Shown: piece after piece, positions 26,768 to 35,200 of the stretch | Position numbering within the stretch: position 1 is the first letter of the stretch | Layout of the letters: each line of letters starts with the position of its first letter | Assembly (NCBI GenBank): GCA_947492475.1 | Contig: CANLNM010000008.1 | Coordinates: forward strand, 96,159-160,158 | Direction: 5' to 3' | Origin: an uncultured Paracoccaceae bacterium | GTDB lineage: Bacteria > Pseudomonadota > Alphaproteobacteria > Rhodobacterales > Rhodobacteraceae | Length of the DNA: 64,000 bases | Notes under the pieces: generated by a model | What the model was told of the DNA's origin: nothing | Databases searched by the model: none | Seen by the model: only the letters and a program-made list of their open reading frames with translations | Made by a program: the position numbers and the translations under genes

Positions 26768-28417
26768 TCACATGTTTGGATAGTTTGGCCCGTCGCCGCC
26801 CTGTGGCACTGTCCATGTGATGTTTTCGGACGGATCCTTGATGTCACAGGTTTTGCAATGCACGCAGTTCTGGAAATTCACCACAAAGCGCGGGTCTTTG
26901 CCTTCTTCGGTGACCACTTCGTAGACGCCCGCCGGGCAATAGCGCTGTGCGGGTTCTGCGAATTTCGGCAAGTTGACCGAAATGGGCGTGTCTTCGTTGG
27001 CCAGCTGCAGATGGCAGGGCTGGCTTTCTTCGTGGTTGGTCATCGCAAAAGACACGTTGGTCAACCGATCAAAGGACAGTTTGCCATCGGGTTTTGGATA
27101 ATCGATCGGCTTGTGTTTGCTGGCTTCTTCGGTGGATTGTGCGTCGTTTTTGCCGTGTTTGACGGTGCCAAACAGCGAAAAGCCGAACGTGTTGGTCCAC
27201 ATGTCCAACCCGCCTGCAACCAGCGATGCCAACAGGCCGTATTTGGACCAGATCGGTTTGACGTTGCGCACACGTTTCAGGTCTTGGCCGATGGGGCCGG
27301 TGCGCACTTCTGTGTCGTAATCTTCCAGCGTATCGCCTGACCGGCCCGCCTGAATGGCCGCATAAGCGGATTCAGCCGCCGCTTTGCCTGACAGCATTGC
27401 GTTGTGGTTGCCTTTGATGCGGGGCACATTGACCATGCCCGCCGCACAGCCCAACAGCGCCCCACCTGGGAACACGGTTTTTGGCAGTGACTGATAGCCG
27501 CCTTCGGTGATTGCGCGCGCGCCGTAAGCCACGCGTTTGCCACCCTCTAGCAGGTCCGCAATCATCGGGTGATGTTTGAACCGCTGGAATTCCATGTATG
27601 GGAACAAATGTGGGTTTTTATAGTTCAGGTGAACCACAAAGCCGACATAGACTTGATTGTTTTCAAGGTGATAGACAAAAGACCCACCACCTGCGTTTGA
27701 ATTCAGTGGCCAGCCCATTGTGTGGGTGACGGTGCCTTCTTTGTGTTTGGCGGGGTCGATTTCCCAAATTTCTTTCATGCCGACGCCGTATTTCTGAACG
27801 TCTGCATCTTTGGCCAGATCATATTTGCCGATCACTTCTTTGGACAGGGACCCGCGCACACCTTCGGACAGGAACACGTATTTGCCCAACAGCTCCATGC
27901 CCGGCTCATAGGAATCGCCCGGGGTCCCGTCTGGGTTTTTGCCAAACTCACCAGCGACCACACCTTTGACCGCGCCTTTGTCGTCATAGATCAGTTCGGA
28001 ACAGGCCATGCCGGGGTAAATTTCGACCCCCATCGCTTCGGCTTGTTCGGCCATCCAACGACAGACATTGCCCATCGATACGATGTAATTGCCGTGGTTG
28101 TTCATCAAAGGCGGCATTGGGAAGTTAGGGATGCGCAGTTTGCCCGCTTCGCCCAGCATATAGAAATTGTCTTCTTTGACTTCCGTGTTCAGCGGTGCGC
28201 CTTTTTCTTTCCAATCCGGAATCAAAGCATCCAGACCCGAGGGGTCCAAAACCGCGCCCGACAGGATGTGCGCGCCAACTTCGGACCCTTTTTCCAGCAC
28301 GACAACCATCAGGTCTTCGTCCAGTTGTTTCAGACGGATCGCGGCCGATAGACCTGCGGGGCCTGCCCCAACGATGACTACGTCAACTTCCATCGCTTCG
28401 CGTTCGATATCGGCCAT
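26768..28417 (-). CDS. etfD: Electron transfer flavoprotein-ubiquinone oxidoreductase
   Basis: Inner-membrane-associated flavoprotein that takes electrons from reduced ETF and passes them to ubiquinone. The FAD dinucleotide motif GAGPAGLSAAIRL is at the N-terminus, and the 4Fe-4S cluster ligands are in the C-terminal CVHCKTC segment with an upstream Cys in RYCPAGVYEV. Length of 549 residues and the ending FQNCVHCKTCDIKDPS match ETF-QO across bacteria and mitochondria. Its partners etfA and etfB lie 26 kb away in the same window, as does hbd. A short GGAGAG leader precedes the ATG. Confidence 0.97.
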   Translation of the reverse strand: MADIEREAMEVDVVIVGAGPAGLSAAIRLKQLDEDLMVVVLEKGSEVGAHILSGAVLDPSGLDALIPDWKEKGAPLNTEVKEDNFYMLGEAGKLRIPNFPMPPLMNNHGNYIVSMGNVCRWMAEQAEAMGVEIYPGMACSELIYDDKGAVKGVVAGEFGKNPDGTPGDSYEPGMELLGKYVFLSEGVRGSLSKEVIGKYDLAKDADVQKYGVGMKEIWEIDPAKHKEGTVTHTMGWPLNSNAGGGSFVYHLENNQVYVGFVVHLNYKNPHLFPYMEFQRFKHHPMIADLLEGGKRVAYGARAITEGGYQSLPKTVFPGGALLGCAAGMVNVPRIKGNHNAMLSGKAAAESAYAAIQAGRSGDTLEDYDTEVRTGPIGQDLKRVRNVKPIWSKYGLLASLVAGGLDMWTNTFGFSLFGTVKHGKNDAQSTEEASKHKPIDYPKPDGKLSFDRLTNVSFAMTNHEESQPCHLQLANEDTPISVNLPKFAEPAQRYCPAGVYEVVTEEGKDPRFVVNFQNCVHCKTCDIKDPSENITWTVPQGGDGPNYPNM

Positions 28418-28614
28418 GTGGCTCTCCTTGCATGTCGTAACTGGCCCGATTTGGGGCTCAGTTGTAATATTGTTGCGCGAAGGATTATCCCGACTTGGCG
28501 TCTAGGGCAATCGCGACACGACGACAATTGCGCCCCTCGCGACACTGAATCCTATTTTTTTGGCTCGAAAGGAAAGGAATTGCGCACAAACGCGTCGTTG
28601 AACGACCACGGCAC

Positions 28615-28644
28615 TTGACTTCACCGGCCCAGACCGCGTTATGA
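28615..28644 (+). promoter_or_regulatory. Putative sigma-70 promoter of greA
   Basis: TTGACT (28615-28620) and TTATGA (28639-28644) are spaced by 18 bases, about 45 bases before the greA ATG. This is the best hexamer pair in the 270-base gap; the assignment is by eye. Confidence 0.5.
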
Positions 28645-28690
28645 ACGTTCGATTATTAGGTAGCCCCGCTAAAGTGAGAGCGCACGACAT

Positions 28691-29161
28691 ATGGATAAAA
28701 TTCCGCTGACCCAAGCCGGTTTCGACAAACTGGACGCCGAGTTGAAGCACCTCAAAAGTGTGGAACGCCCAACGATCATTCGCGCCATTGCAGAAGCACG
28801 CGAACTTGGGGATTTGTCAGAAAACGCGGAATACCATTCGGCCAAGGAAAAACAATCCTTCATCGAAGGCCGCATCAAAGAGCTGGAAGCCGTGATTTCA
28901 TTGGCGGATGTGATTGATCCCAAGAAATTGTCAGGTGGGATCAAGTTCGGCGCGACCATCGAAATCGTCGACGAAGATACGGACGAAGAGAAAAAGTTTC
29001 AGATTGTTGGCGAATATGAGGCCGATATTGAAGCCGGTCTGTTGAATTTGAAATCACCGCTGGCCCGGTCCATGATCGGCAAAGAAGCGGGCGATTCCGT
29101 TGAAGTTCGCACGCCCGGCGGGCTAAAATCCTACGAGATTCTGACCGTTTCCTTTATCTGA
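28691..29161 (+). CDS. greA: Transcription elongation factor GreA
   Basis: Rescues backtracked RNA polymerase by stimulating transcript cleavage. The N-terminal coiled coil begins MDKIPLTQAGFDKLDAELKHL and carries the acidic tip (ARELGDLSENAEYHSAKE) with the catalytic Asp/Glu pair; the C-terminal FKBP-like domain ends in the family-typical SPLARSMIGKEAGDSVEV and GLKSYEILTVSFI. At 156 residues it is standard. The hydrophobic membrane gene follows after 28 bases and may be cotranscribed. Confidence 0.97.
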   Translation: MDKIPLTQAGFDKLDAELKHLKSVERPTIIRAIAEARELGDLSENAEYHSAKEKQSFIEGRIKELEAVISLADVIDPKKLSGGIKFGATIEIVDEDTDEEKKFQIVGEYEADIEAGLLNLKSPLARSMIGKEAGDSVEVRTPGGLKSYEILTVSFI

Positions 29162-29189
29162 TGCGCCACATGCCAAGCGGGAGCCAAAC

Positions 29190-30224
29190 ATGGTAGACCG
29201 ACCCGTTTCCAAAGCCACCGAAATCGCCCGACGTGCCAGCGGCGATCCCGGATTGGGTGCAACCGAGGTGATCGGGATCGGTCTGTCGGTCGTCTGGCTG
29301 GTCGCGGTTGGGCTGTTTTTCCTGATCCTGCCCAGCGGGCCAGAGGGAAATGGCATCGATTCACTGCGATTCCTGCTGACATTGATCGCCATTTTTATGC
29401 CGGTTGCGATGATCTGGGTTGCGGTGATGGCCGCCAAATCCAGCCGGGTCATGCGCGAAGAATCAGAGCGGCTTCAGGCGGCTGTGGATGGGATGCGCAA
29501 AACCTATCTGGAACAGAACAAATTTGCCGGATCAGCGTCGGCGCAATCCAACATGGAACGCAAGCTGAACGAAATCGCCCAAGCGACCCGGCAGACGGAA
29601 TCGGCGCTGGCGACATTCACGACCATGCGCAAAGACGTGGCCGCGACGCCCACTGCCGTTGCGGCTCCGGCCCGCGACAACGAAGCGCCCATTGATGCCC
29701 AAAGTGATCAGCCGCGTTTGGCGCTGGGCACGCAGGTCGAAGAAATCACGCCGCCTTTGGACAACAAAGACATGATCCGGGCGCTGAATTTCCCGGATAC
29801 CGAAAAGGATGAAGCCGGTTTTGCAGCACTGCGCCGCGCGCTAAAGGATCGGCAGGCCCGCCAATTGGTTCAGGCCAGTCAGGATGTTTTGACGCTGTTG
29901 TCCCAAGATGGGATCTATATGGACGATTTGCGCCCTGATCGTGCGCGGCCCGAAATCTGGCGCCGCTTTGCCCAAGGTGAACGGGGCGGGGTCATTGCGG
30001 GTATGGGCGGTGTGCGCGATCGATCCAGCCTTGCATTGACGGCGGGCCGCATGCGCGAAGACACGATTTTTCGCGATGCAACGCATCATTTTTTGCGTCG
30101 GTTTGATCAGATGCTGGTCGCATTCGAAGAACGCGCCAGCGACGAAGACCTGTCCGATTTGGGCGAAACCCGCACGGCGCGTGCCTTTATGCTGTTGGGG
30201 CGGGTGACCGGGACGTTCGACTAG
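29190..30224 (+). CDS. Two-helix membrane protein with coiled-coil and soluble C-terminal domain
   Basis: A 344-residue protein of unknown function. Two membrane helices lie at about 27-48 and 59-83; a coiled coil follows (EESERLQAAVDGMRKTY onward to about 145), then an Ala/Pro-rich linker and a compact soluble domain from about 190 to the end (FAALRRALKDRQARQLVQ and EDTIFRDATHHFLRRFDQML). The layout suggests a cytoplasmic scaffold anchored in the inner membrane. Its stop overlaps the convergent GNAT gene at CTAG. I recall similar proteins in Rhodobacterales but no function. Confidence 0.75.
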   Translation: MVDRPVSKATEIARRASGDPGLGATEVIGIGLSVVWLVAVGLFFLILPSGPEGNGIDSLRFLLTLIAIFMPVAMIWVAVMAAKSSRVMREESERLQAAVDGMRKTYLEQNKFAGSASAQSNMERKLNEIAQATRQTESALATFTTMRKDVAATPTAVAAPARDNEAPIDAQSDQPRLALGTQVEEITPPLDNKDMIRALNFPDTEKDEAGFAALRRALKDRQARQLVQASQDVLTLLSQDGIYMDDLRPDRARPEIWRRFAQGERGGVIAGMGGVRDRSSLALTAGRMREDTIFRDATHHFLRRFDQMLVAFEERASDEDLSDLGETRTARAFMLLGRVTGTFD

Positions 30225-30799
30225 CTCAGGTTGCGCACCATCATGGTCGCCTGTTTGAACCGAAAAACATGTCGCAATGGGCCAGTGCCGGACGTGTGCA
30301 CGGCGCGAAACCCTTTGCGTTCATATAAGGCCCGCGCGCGGGTGTTTTTATCGATCACATCCAATCGCATTTCATTGTAGCCCCGGCGCAGTGCCTCTGC
30401 CCCCAAAGCGTCCAGCAAGGTGGAACCCACCCCACGTCCGCGGGCCTCGGCGGACACAAAAATCCCGTCCATCAGGAACCGTTTATTGTCGACATCCCGT
30501 TCCAGCGCGGCCAGCAGCGCGATGCGCCACAAACATCCGATCCAGCCATAAATCGCAGCCATATCTGCAATTCCGCCATCCACAAAGGCACCATCAGCGG
30601 TTTTAAACCCGGCAACGCCCAGCAAATCGTCGCCGTCATAGGCGCAAATCGCATGATCAGGCCGCGCGACCCGCTCAATAAAGGCAATCCCTTTGGTGTC
30701 AGGCCCCATCACCCGCCCTAGTTTTTCGCCAAACGCATCCCAATACAGATGCGCCACACGCTGTCGGTCCACCTCGTTGAACCCTTGGGTTATTCTCAC
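30221..30799 (-). CDS. GNAT family N-acetyltransferase, last gene of the fdhD-mobAB-moeA operon
   Basis: Acetyl-CoA-dependent acyltransferase of 192 residues. The CoA pyrophosphate loop is clear (DGIFVSAEARGRGVGSTLLDAL), followed by the RLDVIDKNTRARALYERKGF segment typical of motif B. The GTG start overlaps the moeA stop by four bases (GTGA), making it the fifth translationally coupled gene of the operon. A link to molybdenum cofactor or formate dehydrogenase maturation is possible from position alone; the acceptor substrate is unknown. Confidence 0.88.
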   Translation of the reverse strand: MRITQGFNEVDRQRVAHLYWDAFGEKLGRVMGPDTKGIAFIERVARPDHAICAYDGDDLLGVAGFKTADGAFVDGGIADMAAIYGWIGCLWRIALLAALERDVDNKRFLMDGIFVSAEARGRGVGSTLLDALGAEALRRGYNEMRLDVIDKNTRARALYERKGFRAVHTSGTGPLRHVFRFKQATMMVRNLS

Positions 30800-32067
30800 A
30801 GATCAAAGCTCCTGAATGGAATGAAACGCACAAGTTGACCCTGTTCTATGTGTTGTGCCTCATCACCCAATTCAACCAGCCCTTCGGCCCAAGACAGGCC
30901 AGAGACGCGCCCTGACCCTTCCGAAGGAAAGGTTTCCACGCGGCCATTGCGGATGCGCGCGCGTAGATATTCGCGGCGGCCTTGCTTTTTGGTTTTGGTA
31001 AAAGCGGCTGGAACATCAAACCCTTGCGGGGAAATCCACGCTGCACCTGACAGAACCGACAGGGCCGGGCGGGCAAAGATCAGCGCGCAGACTATCGCCG
31101 CCACCGGATTACCCGGCAAACCGAAAACCGGCACATTATCCCATAATCCCAACGCCAAGGGGCGACCGGGTTTCATGGCAATGCGCCACAATTGCATCGA
31201 TCCGGTTTCACGCAACAAACGTGACATGTGGTCTTCGTCCCCTGCGGATGCGCCGCCCGATGTCAGGATCACGTCGCATTGTGCCGCCCCATCATTCAGG
31301 ATCGCGCGCAGGTGTGTGTTGTCGTCCGGCGCAATCCCCAGATCGCAAACATCATAGCCCCATTGCATCACCAAGGCCTGTAGCATGGGCCGATTGGCAT
31401 CATACACATGCCCCAGATCCGCCATTTCACCGGGTTTTCGAAGCTCATCCCCCGTTGACAAAACCCCAACGCGCAGCCGTTTTTGCACGGTGACATCAGC
31501 GATACCAACGGCGGTCAATGTGCCCAAATCGCCGGGTGTTAACACGCGACCTGGCGCTAGAATGTGCTGCCCTTGGGTGATGTCTTCGCCCGCGTCACGA
31601 CAATTCGCGCCCTTTTTCAGGGGGCCTTGGAATGCGATTTGGGTGCCGTCGGTGTTTACGTCCTCTTCTAGGATGACGGTGTCAACGCCTGCGGGCAAAA
31701 TCGCACCGGTCAATATGCGCAGGGCATGCCCGGCCGGGACAGAGCCATCAAACGGCACCCCCGCTGCGGATCGCCCCGGATGTAGGGGCAGAATGGTAGC
31801 CCCGTTTTGATCAGGTGAATGGGCAAAGCCATAGCCATCCACAGCAGAATTCGCAGCGGGCGGATGGGACCGAATGGCTGTTGGCGCAACAGCCAGAACC
31901 CGGCCCAATGCGTCACTGGTCGCGATGGTTTCTGTTGCGGTCACGCCATGCAGGTTCTGACGCAGGTGGTCCAATGCGTCATCCACAGGCGTCCAATGGG
32001 TGCCGCGCGGCATGGCGAAACAATTATTTGTCAGGGGCGGGGGCGTCAGAGCTGGACCTTGCGTCAT
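30796..32067 (-). CDS. moeA: Molybdopterin molybdotransferase MoeA
   Basis: Inserts molybdate into adenylated molybdopterin. The 423-residue protein shows the MoeA signature: NSAVDGYGFAH near residue 70, PAGHALRILTGAILPAGVDTVI, the RVGVLSTGDEL block, and ILTSGGASAGDEDHM in the MPT-binding domain, followed by MKPGRPLALG and FGLPGNPVAAIV. It overlaps both mobB upstream and the GNAT gene downstream by four bases. The ATG at 32067 is chosen because of the overlap; an internal Met at about residue 19 is possible. Confidence 0.96.
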   Translation of the reverse strand: MTQGPALTPPPLTNNCFAMPRGTHWTPVDDALDHLRQNLHGVTATETIATSDALGRVLAVAPTAIRSHPPAANSAVDGYGFAHSPDQNGATILPLHPGRSAAGVPFDGSVPAGHALRILTGAILPAGVDTVILEEDVNTDGTQIAFQGPLKKGANCRDAGEDITQGQHILAPGRVLTPGDLGTLTAVGIADVTVQKRLRVGVLSTGDELRKPGEMADLGHVYDANRPMLQALVMQWGYDVCDLGIAPDDNTHLRAILNDGAAQCDVILTSGGASAGDEDHMSRLLRETGSMQLWRIAMKPGRPLALGLWDNVPVFGLPGNPVAAIVCALIFARPALSVLSGAAWISPQGFDVPAAFTKTKKQGRREYLRARIRNGRVETFPSEGSGRVSGLSWAEGLVELGDEAQHIEQGQLVRFIPFRSFDL

Positions 32068-32558
32068 GATAAATGCGTTTCCGCCAGAATAAAGTCAGCG
32101 ATCCTGACCGTGTCATTCAGATCAAACCGGGGGCAGGGCGTGGAAATGTCACAATCCGCAGCCACAGCGCGAATAGACGGATCGCTGGGGGCCATCAGAT
32201 CGTGGCCTGCCTCTTTGCGAAAGGTTTCGATTTTCGGGTGAGGTTCGCGTTTGAACCCTTCGATCAGAACCAGATCAACCGGGCTAAGCTGAGCGAGCAA
32301 TGTTTCCAGCGTCGCCTCGGGTGCGTCGCGCAGTTCCGTCATCAACGCCCAACGCTGACCAGACGATAGCAGCACCTGCTGCGCGCCCGCATCCCGGTGG
32401 CGATAGGAATCGCGGCCCTTTTGGTCGACGTCAAAACTGTGATGGGCGTGTTTGATGGTTGAAACCCGCAATCCGCGTGTCGTGATGTTGGTCACCAGCC
32501 GTTCCATCAGTCCAGTTTTGCCTGCGTTTTTATACCCCGCAACGCCGTAAATCTTCAT
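32064..32558 (-). CDS. mobB: Molybdopterin-guanine dinucleotide biosynthesis adaptor MobB
   Basis: GTP-binding partner of MobA. The P-loop is GYKNAGKTGLMERLV near the N-terminus, followed by the STIKHAHHSFDVDQKGRDSYRHRDAGA block and VDLVLIEGFKREPHPKIE, all characteristic of MobB. The 164-residue length is typical. Its start and stop both overlap neighbouring genes by four bases, so it is embedded in the fdhD-mobA-mobB-moeA-GNAT transcript. Confidence 0.95.
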   Translation of the reverse strand: MKIYGVAGYKNAGKTGLMERLVTNITTRGLRVSTIKHAHHSFDVDQKGRDSYRHRDAGAQQVLLSSGQRWALMTELRDAPEATLETLLAQLSPVDLVLIEGFKREPHPKIETFRKEAGHDLMAPSDPSIRAVAADCDISTPCPRFDLNDTVRIADFILAETHLS

Positions 32559-33142
32559 AGCATCGCCTCTGCTTGGGCCAGATCATCCGGGGTGTTTACA
32601 TTGAAAAACGCGTCTGAATCGTCGAATTCTGCCATGGCGCAATCATGGCGCTGGGTCCACAACACCACCTTGCGCAGCCCCCCGTCCAAGGCATCCCGCA
32701 GGTCATCCCGTAAATCCAGTGGCCACAGGCCAAATGTCGGCTGTCGCCCGTCCGGTGTGGCGGCCATGGCCAGCCCGGTGCGGCTGTTTTCTGCGGCCAT
32801 CAGCAATCTAGGCACCAGATCACAGGGCAGAAAAGGCGTGTCAGCGGCGGAGCTGACCACATGGGTCGCCCCCTGTTTGGCCGCCCAATCCATACCCGCC
32901 AGAACCCCAGCCAAAGGCCCGGCATATCCAACGATAGAATCGCTGACGATGGGCAGGTTTAGATCCGCAAATCGGGAAATGTCGCCATTTGCATTCAACG
33001 CAAGCCCCGCCACCTGAGGTTCAAACCGGTCAATCACATGCGACAGGATCGTGCTATGGCCTAGCCGCAGCCGACCTTTGTCACCGCCGCCCATCCGGGT
33101 GGCCAACCCACCGGCTAGGATGACGCCTAAGGGTTGGATCAT
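32555..33142 (-). CDS. mobA: Molybdenum cofactor guanylyltransferase MobA
   Basis: Attaches GMP to Mo-molybdopterin to give the MGD cofactor used by DMSO reductase-family enzymes such as formate dehydrogenase. The nucleotidyltransferase motif LAGGLATRMGGGDKG is at residues 9-23, the metal-binding AADTPFLP in the middle and NVNTPDDL near the end. Length of 195 residues is normal. Its start overlaps the fdhD stop, linking cofactor finishing to sulfuration of formate dehydrogenase. Confidence 0.95.
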   Translation of the reverse strand: MIQPLGVILAGGLATRMGGGDKGRLRLGHSTILSHVIDRFEPQVAGLALNANGDISRFADLNLPIVSDSIVGYAGPLAGVLAGMDWAAKQGATHVVSSAADTPFLPCDLVPRLLMAAENSRTGLAMAATPDGRQPTFGLWPLDLRDDLRDALDGGLRKVVLWTQRHDCAMAEFDDSDAFFNVNTPDDLAQAEAML

Positions 33143-34020
33143 AGCGCACCTTTTCGGGCTGATTTTTGGGGCTCATCAGGGATTTGATCCTGATCTGCAT
33201 CGCGGATCAGCCGGGTTTCACCAGAGAGACAGATAAACCGTTTGCCTTTCATCCGCCCAATAAGCGTGAGGCCGATTTGCTGTGCGATTTCTACGCCCCA
33301 TGCCGTAAATCCCGACCGTGACACCAGTATGGGAATGCCCATCAAGGCGGTTTTGATCACCATTTCTGACGTCAATCGCCCGGTTGTATATAGAATTTTA
33401 TCCGCAGCAGCGACGTTTTCAGACAGCATCCAGCCCGCGATTTTATCGACCGCATTGTGGCGACCGACGTCTTCCATATAGACCAGCGGACGATCCTGTC
33501 GGCACAAAACCGTGCCGTGGATCGCGCCTGCATCCAGATACAGTGACGGGGTGCGGTTGATCTGATGGCTCAGCGCATAAAGCCACGACGTGCGCAGCGG
33601 CGCATCAGGTAGGGTCACGCCATCAAGTCCCTCCATCATGTCTCCAAATACGGTGCCCACCGCGCAGCCCGACGTGCGGGTTTTCTTTTTCAGTTTGTCT
33701 TCGAATGTGGTTTTGGACGCGGTGCGCACCACAACCACATCCAATTCTTCGTCAAATTGGACGGCTGTTACGTCGTCACCATCGGCCAGCATGCCCTGAT
33801 TGCGCAAAAATCCAAGTGCCAGATATTCGGGATAATCCCCAATGGTCATGGCGGTCACAATTTCCTGTGAATTCAGATAGATCGTCAGGGGTCGCTCTTC
33901 GACGACATTGATGTCGATGGCGTCCCCATTATGGTCTTTGCCGGTGACTTTGCGGGTCAGACGCGGGGCATCCGGATCGGGGGCGATCAGGTAATTGCTT
34001 GTAACGTCCAACTGGGCCAA
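33139..34020 (-). CDS. fdhD: Formate dehydrogenase accessory sulfurtransferase FdhD, TTG start
   Basis: Transfers sulfur to the molybdenum cofactor of formate dehydrogenase. The start decision rests on AAGGAG placed six bases before TTG 34020; the in-frame ATG at 34041 lies upstream of that site and has none of its own. The family core is clear (ERPLTIYLNSQEIVTAM, YPEYLALGFL, HNAVDKIAGW, GRLTSEMVIKTALMGIPILVSRS). The usual CxxC reads CAVG (in RTSGCAVGTVFGD), so only one of the two Cys is kept. First gene of a five-gene overlapping operon; no formate dehydrogenase genes are in the window. Confidence 0.93.
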   Translation of the reverse strand: MAQLDVTSNYLIAPDPDAPRLTRKVTGKDHNGDAIDINVVEERPLTIYLNSQEIVTAMTIGDYPEYLALGFLRNQGMLADGDDVTAVQFDEELDVVVVRTASKTTFEDKLKKKTRTSGCAVGTVFGDMMEGLDGVTLPDAPLRTSWLYALSHQINRTPSLYLDAGAIHGTVLCRQDRPLVYMEDVGRHNAVDKIAGWMLSENVAAADKILYTTGRLTSEMVIKTALMGIPILVSRSGFTAWGVEIAQQIGLTLIGRMKGKRFICLSGETRLIRDADQDQIPDEPQKSARKGAL

Positions 34021-34035
34021 GTACCTCTCCTTATG
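34021..34035 (-). promoter_or_regulatory. Ribosome binding site setting the TTG start of fdhD
   Basis: On the minus strand AAGGAGAGGTAC directly precedes TTG 34020. The AAGGAG core is six bases from the TTG, the normal spacing, whereas it lies inside the frame if the ATG at 34041 is used. Confidence 0.7.
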
Positions 34036-34075
34036 AACCATTTTCGGGTCGTTTCACAAAACTTAGGCTATGCGT

Positions 34076-34819
34076 ATGAGCTCCGCCACCATGAAATCAT
34101 TTTTGAAGGGCGTCCGCCACGGATCGCCGTTTTTATTGGTCGCCGCCCCATTTTCGATGCTGTTTGGGGTCGTTGCCACGGATGCCGGGCTGGATATTGC
34201 GCAGGTCATGGCCTTTACCACATTGGTGATTGCAGGGGCGGCGCAATTTGCGGCTGTGCAATTGATGATCGACGATGCCGGGGTTGCGATGGTGCTGTTG
34301 GGGGCCTTGGCCGTCAATGTGCGTATGGCGATGTATTCGGCGGCGTTGGTGCCGCATTTGGGGGCCGCGCCGTTGTGGAAACGGGCCATGGTGGCCTATC
34401 TGTTATTTGATCAAACCTATACCGTGTCACAGAACGAATATGATGCGTTTCCGCAGAATTCGACTGCTCAGAAATTTGCGTATTTCATTGGTTCTGCCAC
34501 CTTGATGGTGCCGACATGGATCGGCATGGCCTATGTAGGCGCAGTGATTGGCGCGTCAATTCCGCCTGAATATGCCTTGGATTTTGCCCTGCCGATCACG
34601 TTTCTGGCGATGATGGGCCCGGCATTGCGCACGATGGCGCATGTTGCAGCAGCGCTGGTTTCTATAGTTGTGGCGCTGTTATTGTCAGGTTTGCCATCTG
34701 GGGCCGGGCTTTTGATTGCGGCGGTTCTGGCGATGATGACCGGGGCATTTGTCGAAACACGCATGGAAAAACGCGCAAAACCCGATCAGGTTGAAACGGA
34801 TACAGAGGTGCCATCATGA
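34076..34819 (+). CDS. azlC: AzlC family branched-chain amino acid exporter, large subunit
   Basis: Inner-membrane component of an AzlCD/YgaZH-type exporter for branched-chain amino acids. The protein of 247 residues has about seven hydrophobic helices and the AzlC signature with APFSMLFGVVATDAGLD, followed by TLVIAGAAQFAAVQLM and LAVNVRMAMYSAALVPHL. I favour ATG 34076, because the AGG upstream is eight bases away; ATG 34070 is too close to it. It overlaps azlD by four bases. It is divergent from fdhD, with 55 bases between the starts. Confidence 0.93.
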   Translation: MSSATMKSFLKGVRHGSPFLLVAAPFSMLFGVVATDAGLDIAQVMAFTTLVIAGAAQFAAVQLMIDDAGVAMVLLGALAVNVRMAMYSAALVPHLGAAPLWKRAMVAYLLFDQTYTVSQNEYDAFPQNSTAQKFAYFIGSATLMVPTWIGMAYVGAVIGASIPPEYALDFALPITFLAMMGPALRTMAHVAAALVSIVVALLLSGLPSGAGLLIAAVLAMMTGAFVETRMEKRAKPDQVETDTEVPS

Positions 34820-35148
34820 CGACGCTATCTGATGGTCAGGTCTGGTTTATCGTGGCTGTCCTTGGACTTGGAACCTATCTGATCCGGTTTTCGTTTCTGG
34901 GCATTATCGGCAACCGGACCATGCCGGATTGGGTGCTGCGCATGTTGCGGTACACGCCTGTGGCGGTCATCCCGGGCATGGTGGCGCCATTGGTGATCTG
35001 GCCGGCGGCAACCGATGGTCAGCCAGACCCAGTCCGGATGAGCGCCGCCGCCGCTGCGCTGATTGTTGGCTATTTCAGCAAGAGCTTGCTTTGGGCGATT
35101 TTTGCGGGTGCAGCGGTTTTATATACCGGGCTGTGGATCACCGGATAA
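34816..35148 (+). CDS. azlD: AzlD family branched-chain amino acid exporter, small subunit
   Basis: Small membrane partner of AzlC, 110 residues with four hydrophobic segments. The family features GLGTYLIRFSFLGI near the N-terminus and LRYTPVAVIPGMVAPLVI in the middle are intact. The ATG overlaps the azlC stop (ATGA). The pair is usually regulated by leucine-responsive proteins, but no regulator gene is adjacent here. Confidence 0.93.
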   Translation: MTTLSDGQVWFIVAVLGLGTYLIRFSFLGIIGNRTMPDWVLRMLRYTPVAVIPGMVAPLVIWPAATDGQPDPVRMSAAAAALIVGYFSKSLLWAIFAGAAVLYTGLWITG

Positions 35149-35173
35149 CAGCGCAATTTCGCGAGGCTGGCAC

Positions 35174-35200
35174 CCTGTGATTGCGCGCTGCAATCACGAA
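35174..35200. terminator. Hairpin between converging azlD and lipoprotein genes
   Basis: A perfect eight-base stem GTGATTGC/GCAATCAC with a five-base loop (35177-35197). It lies between two converging genes but has no T-run on either side, so it is at best a weak or Rho-assisted terminator. Confidence 0.5.
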
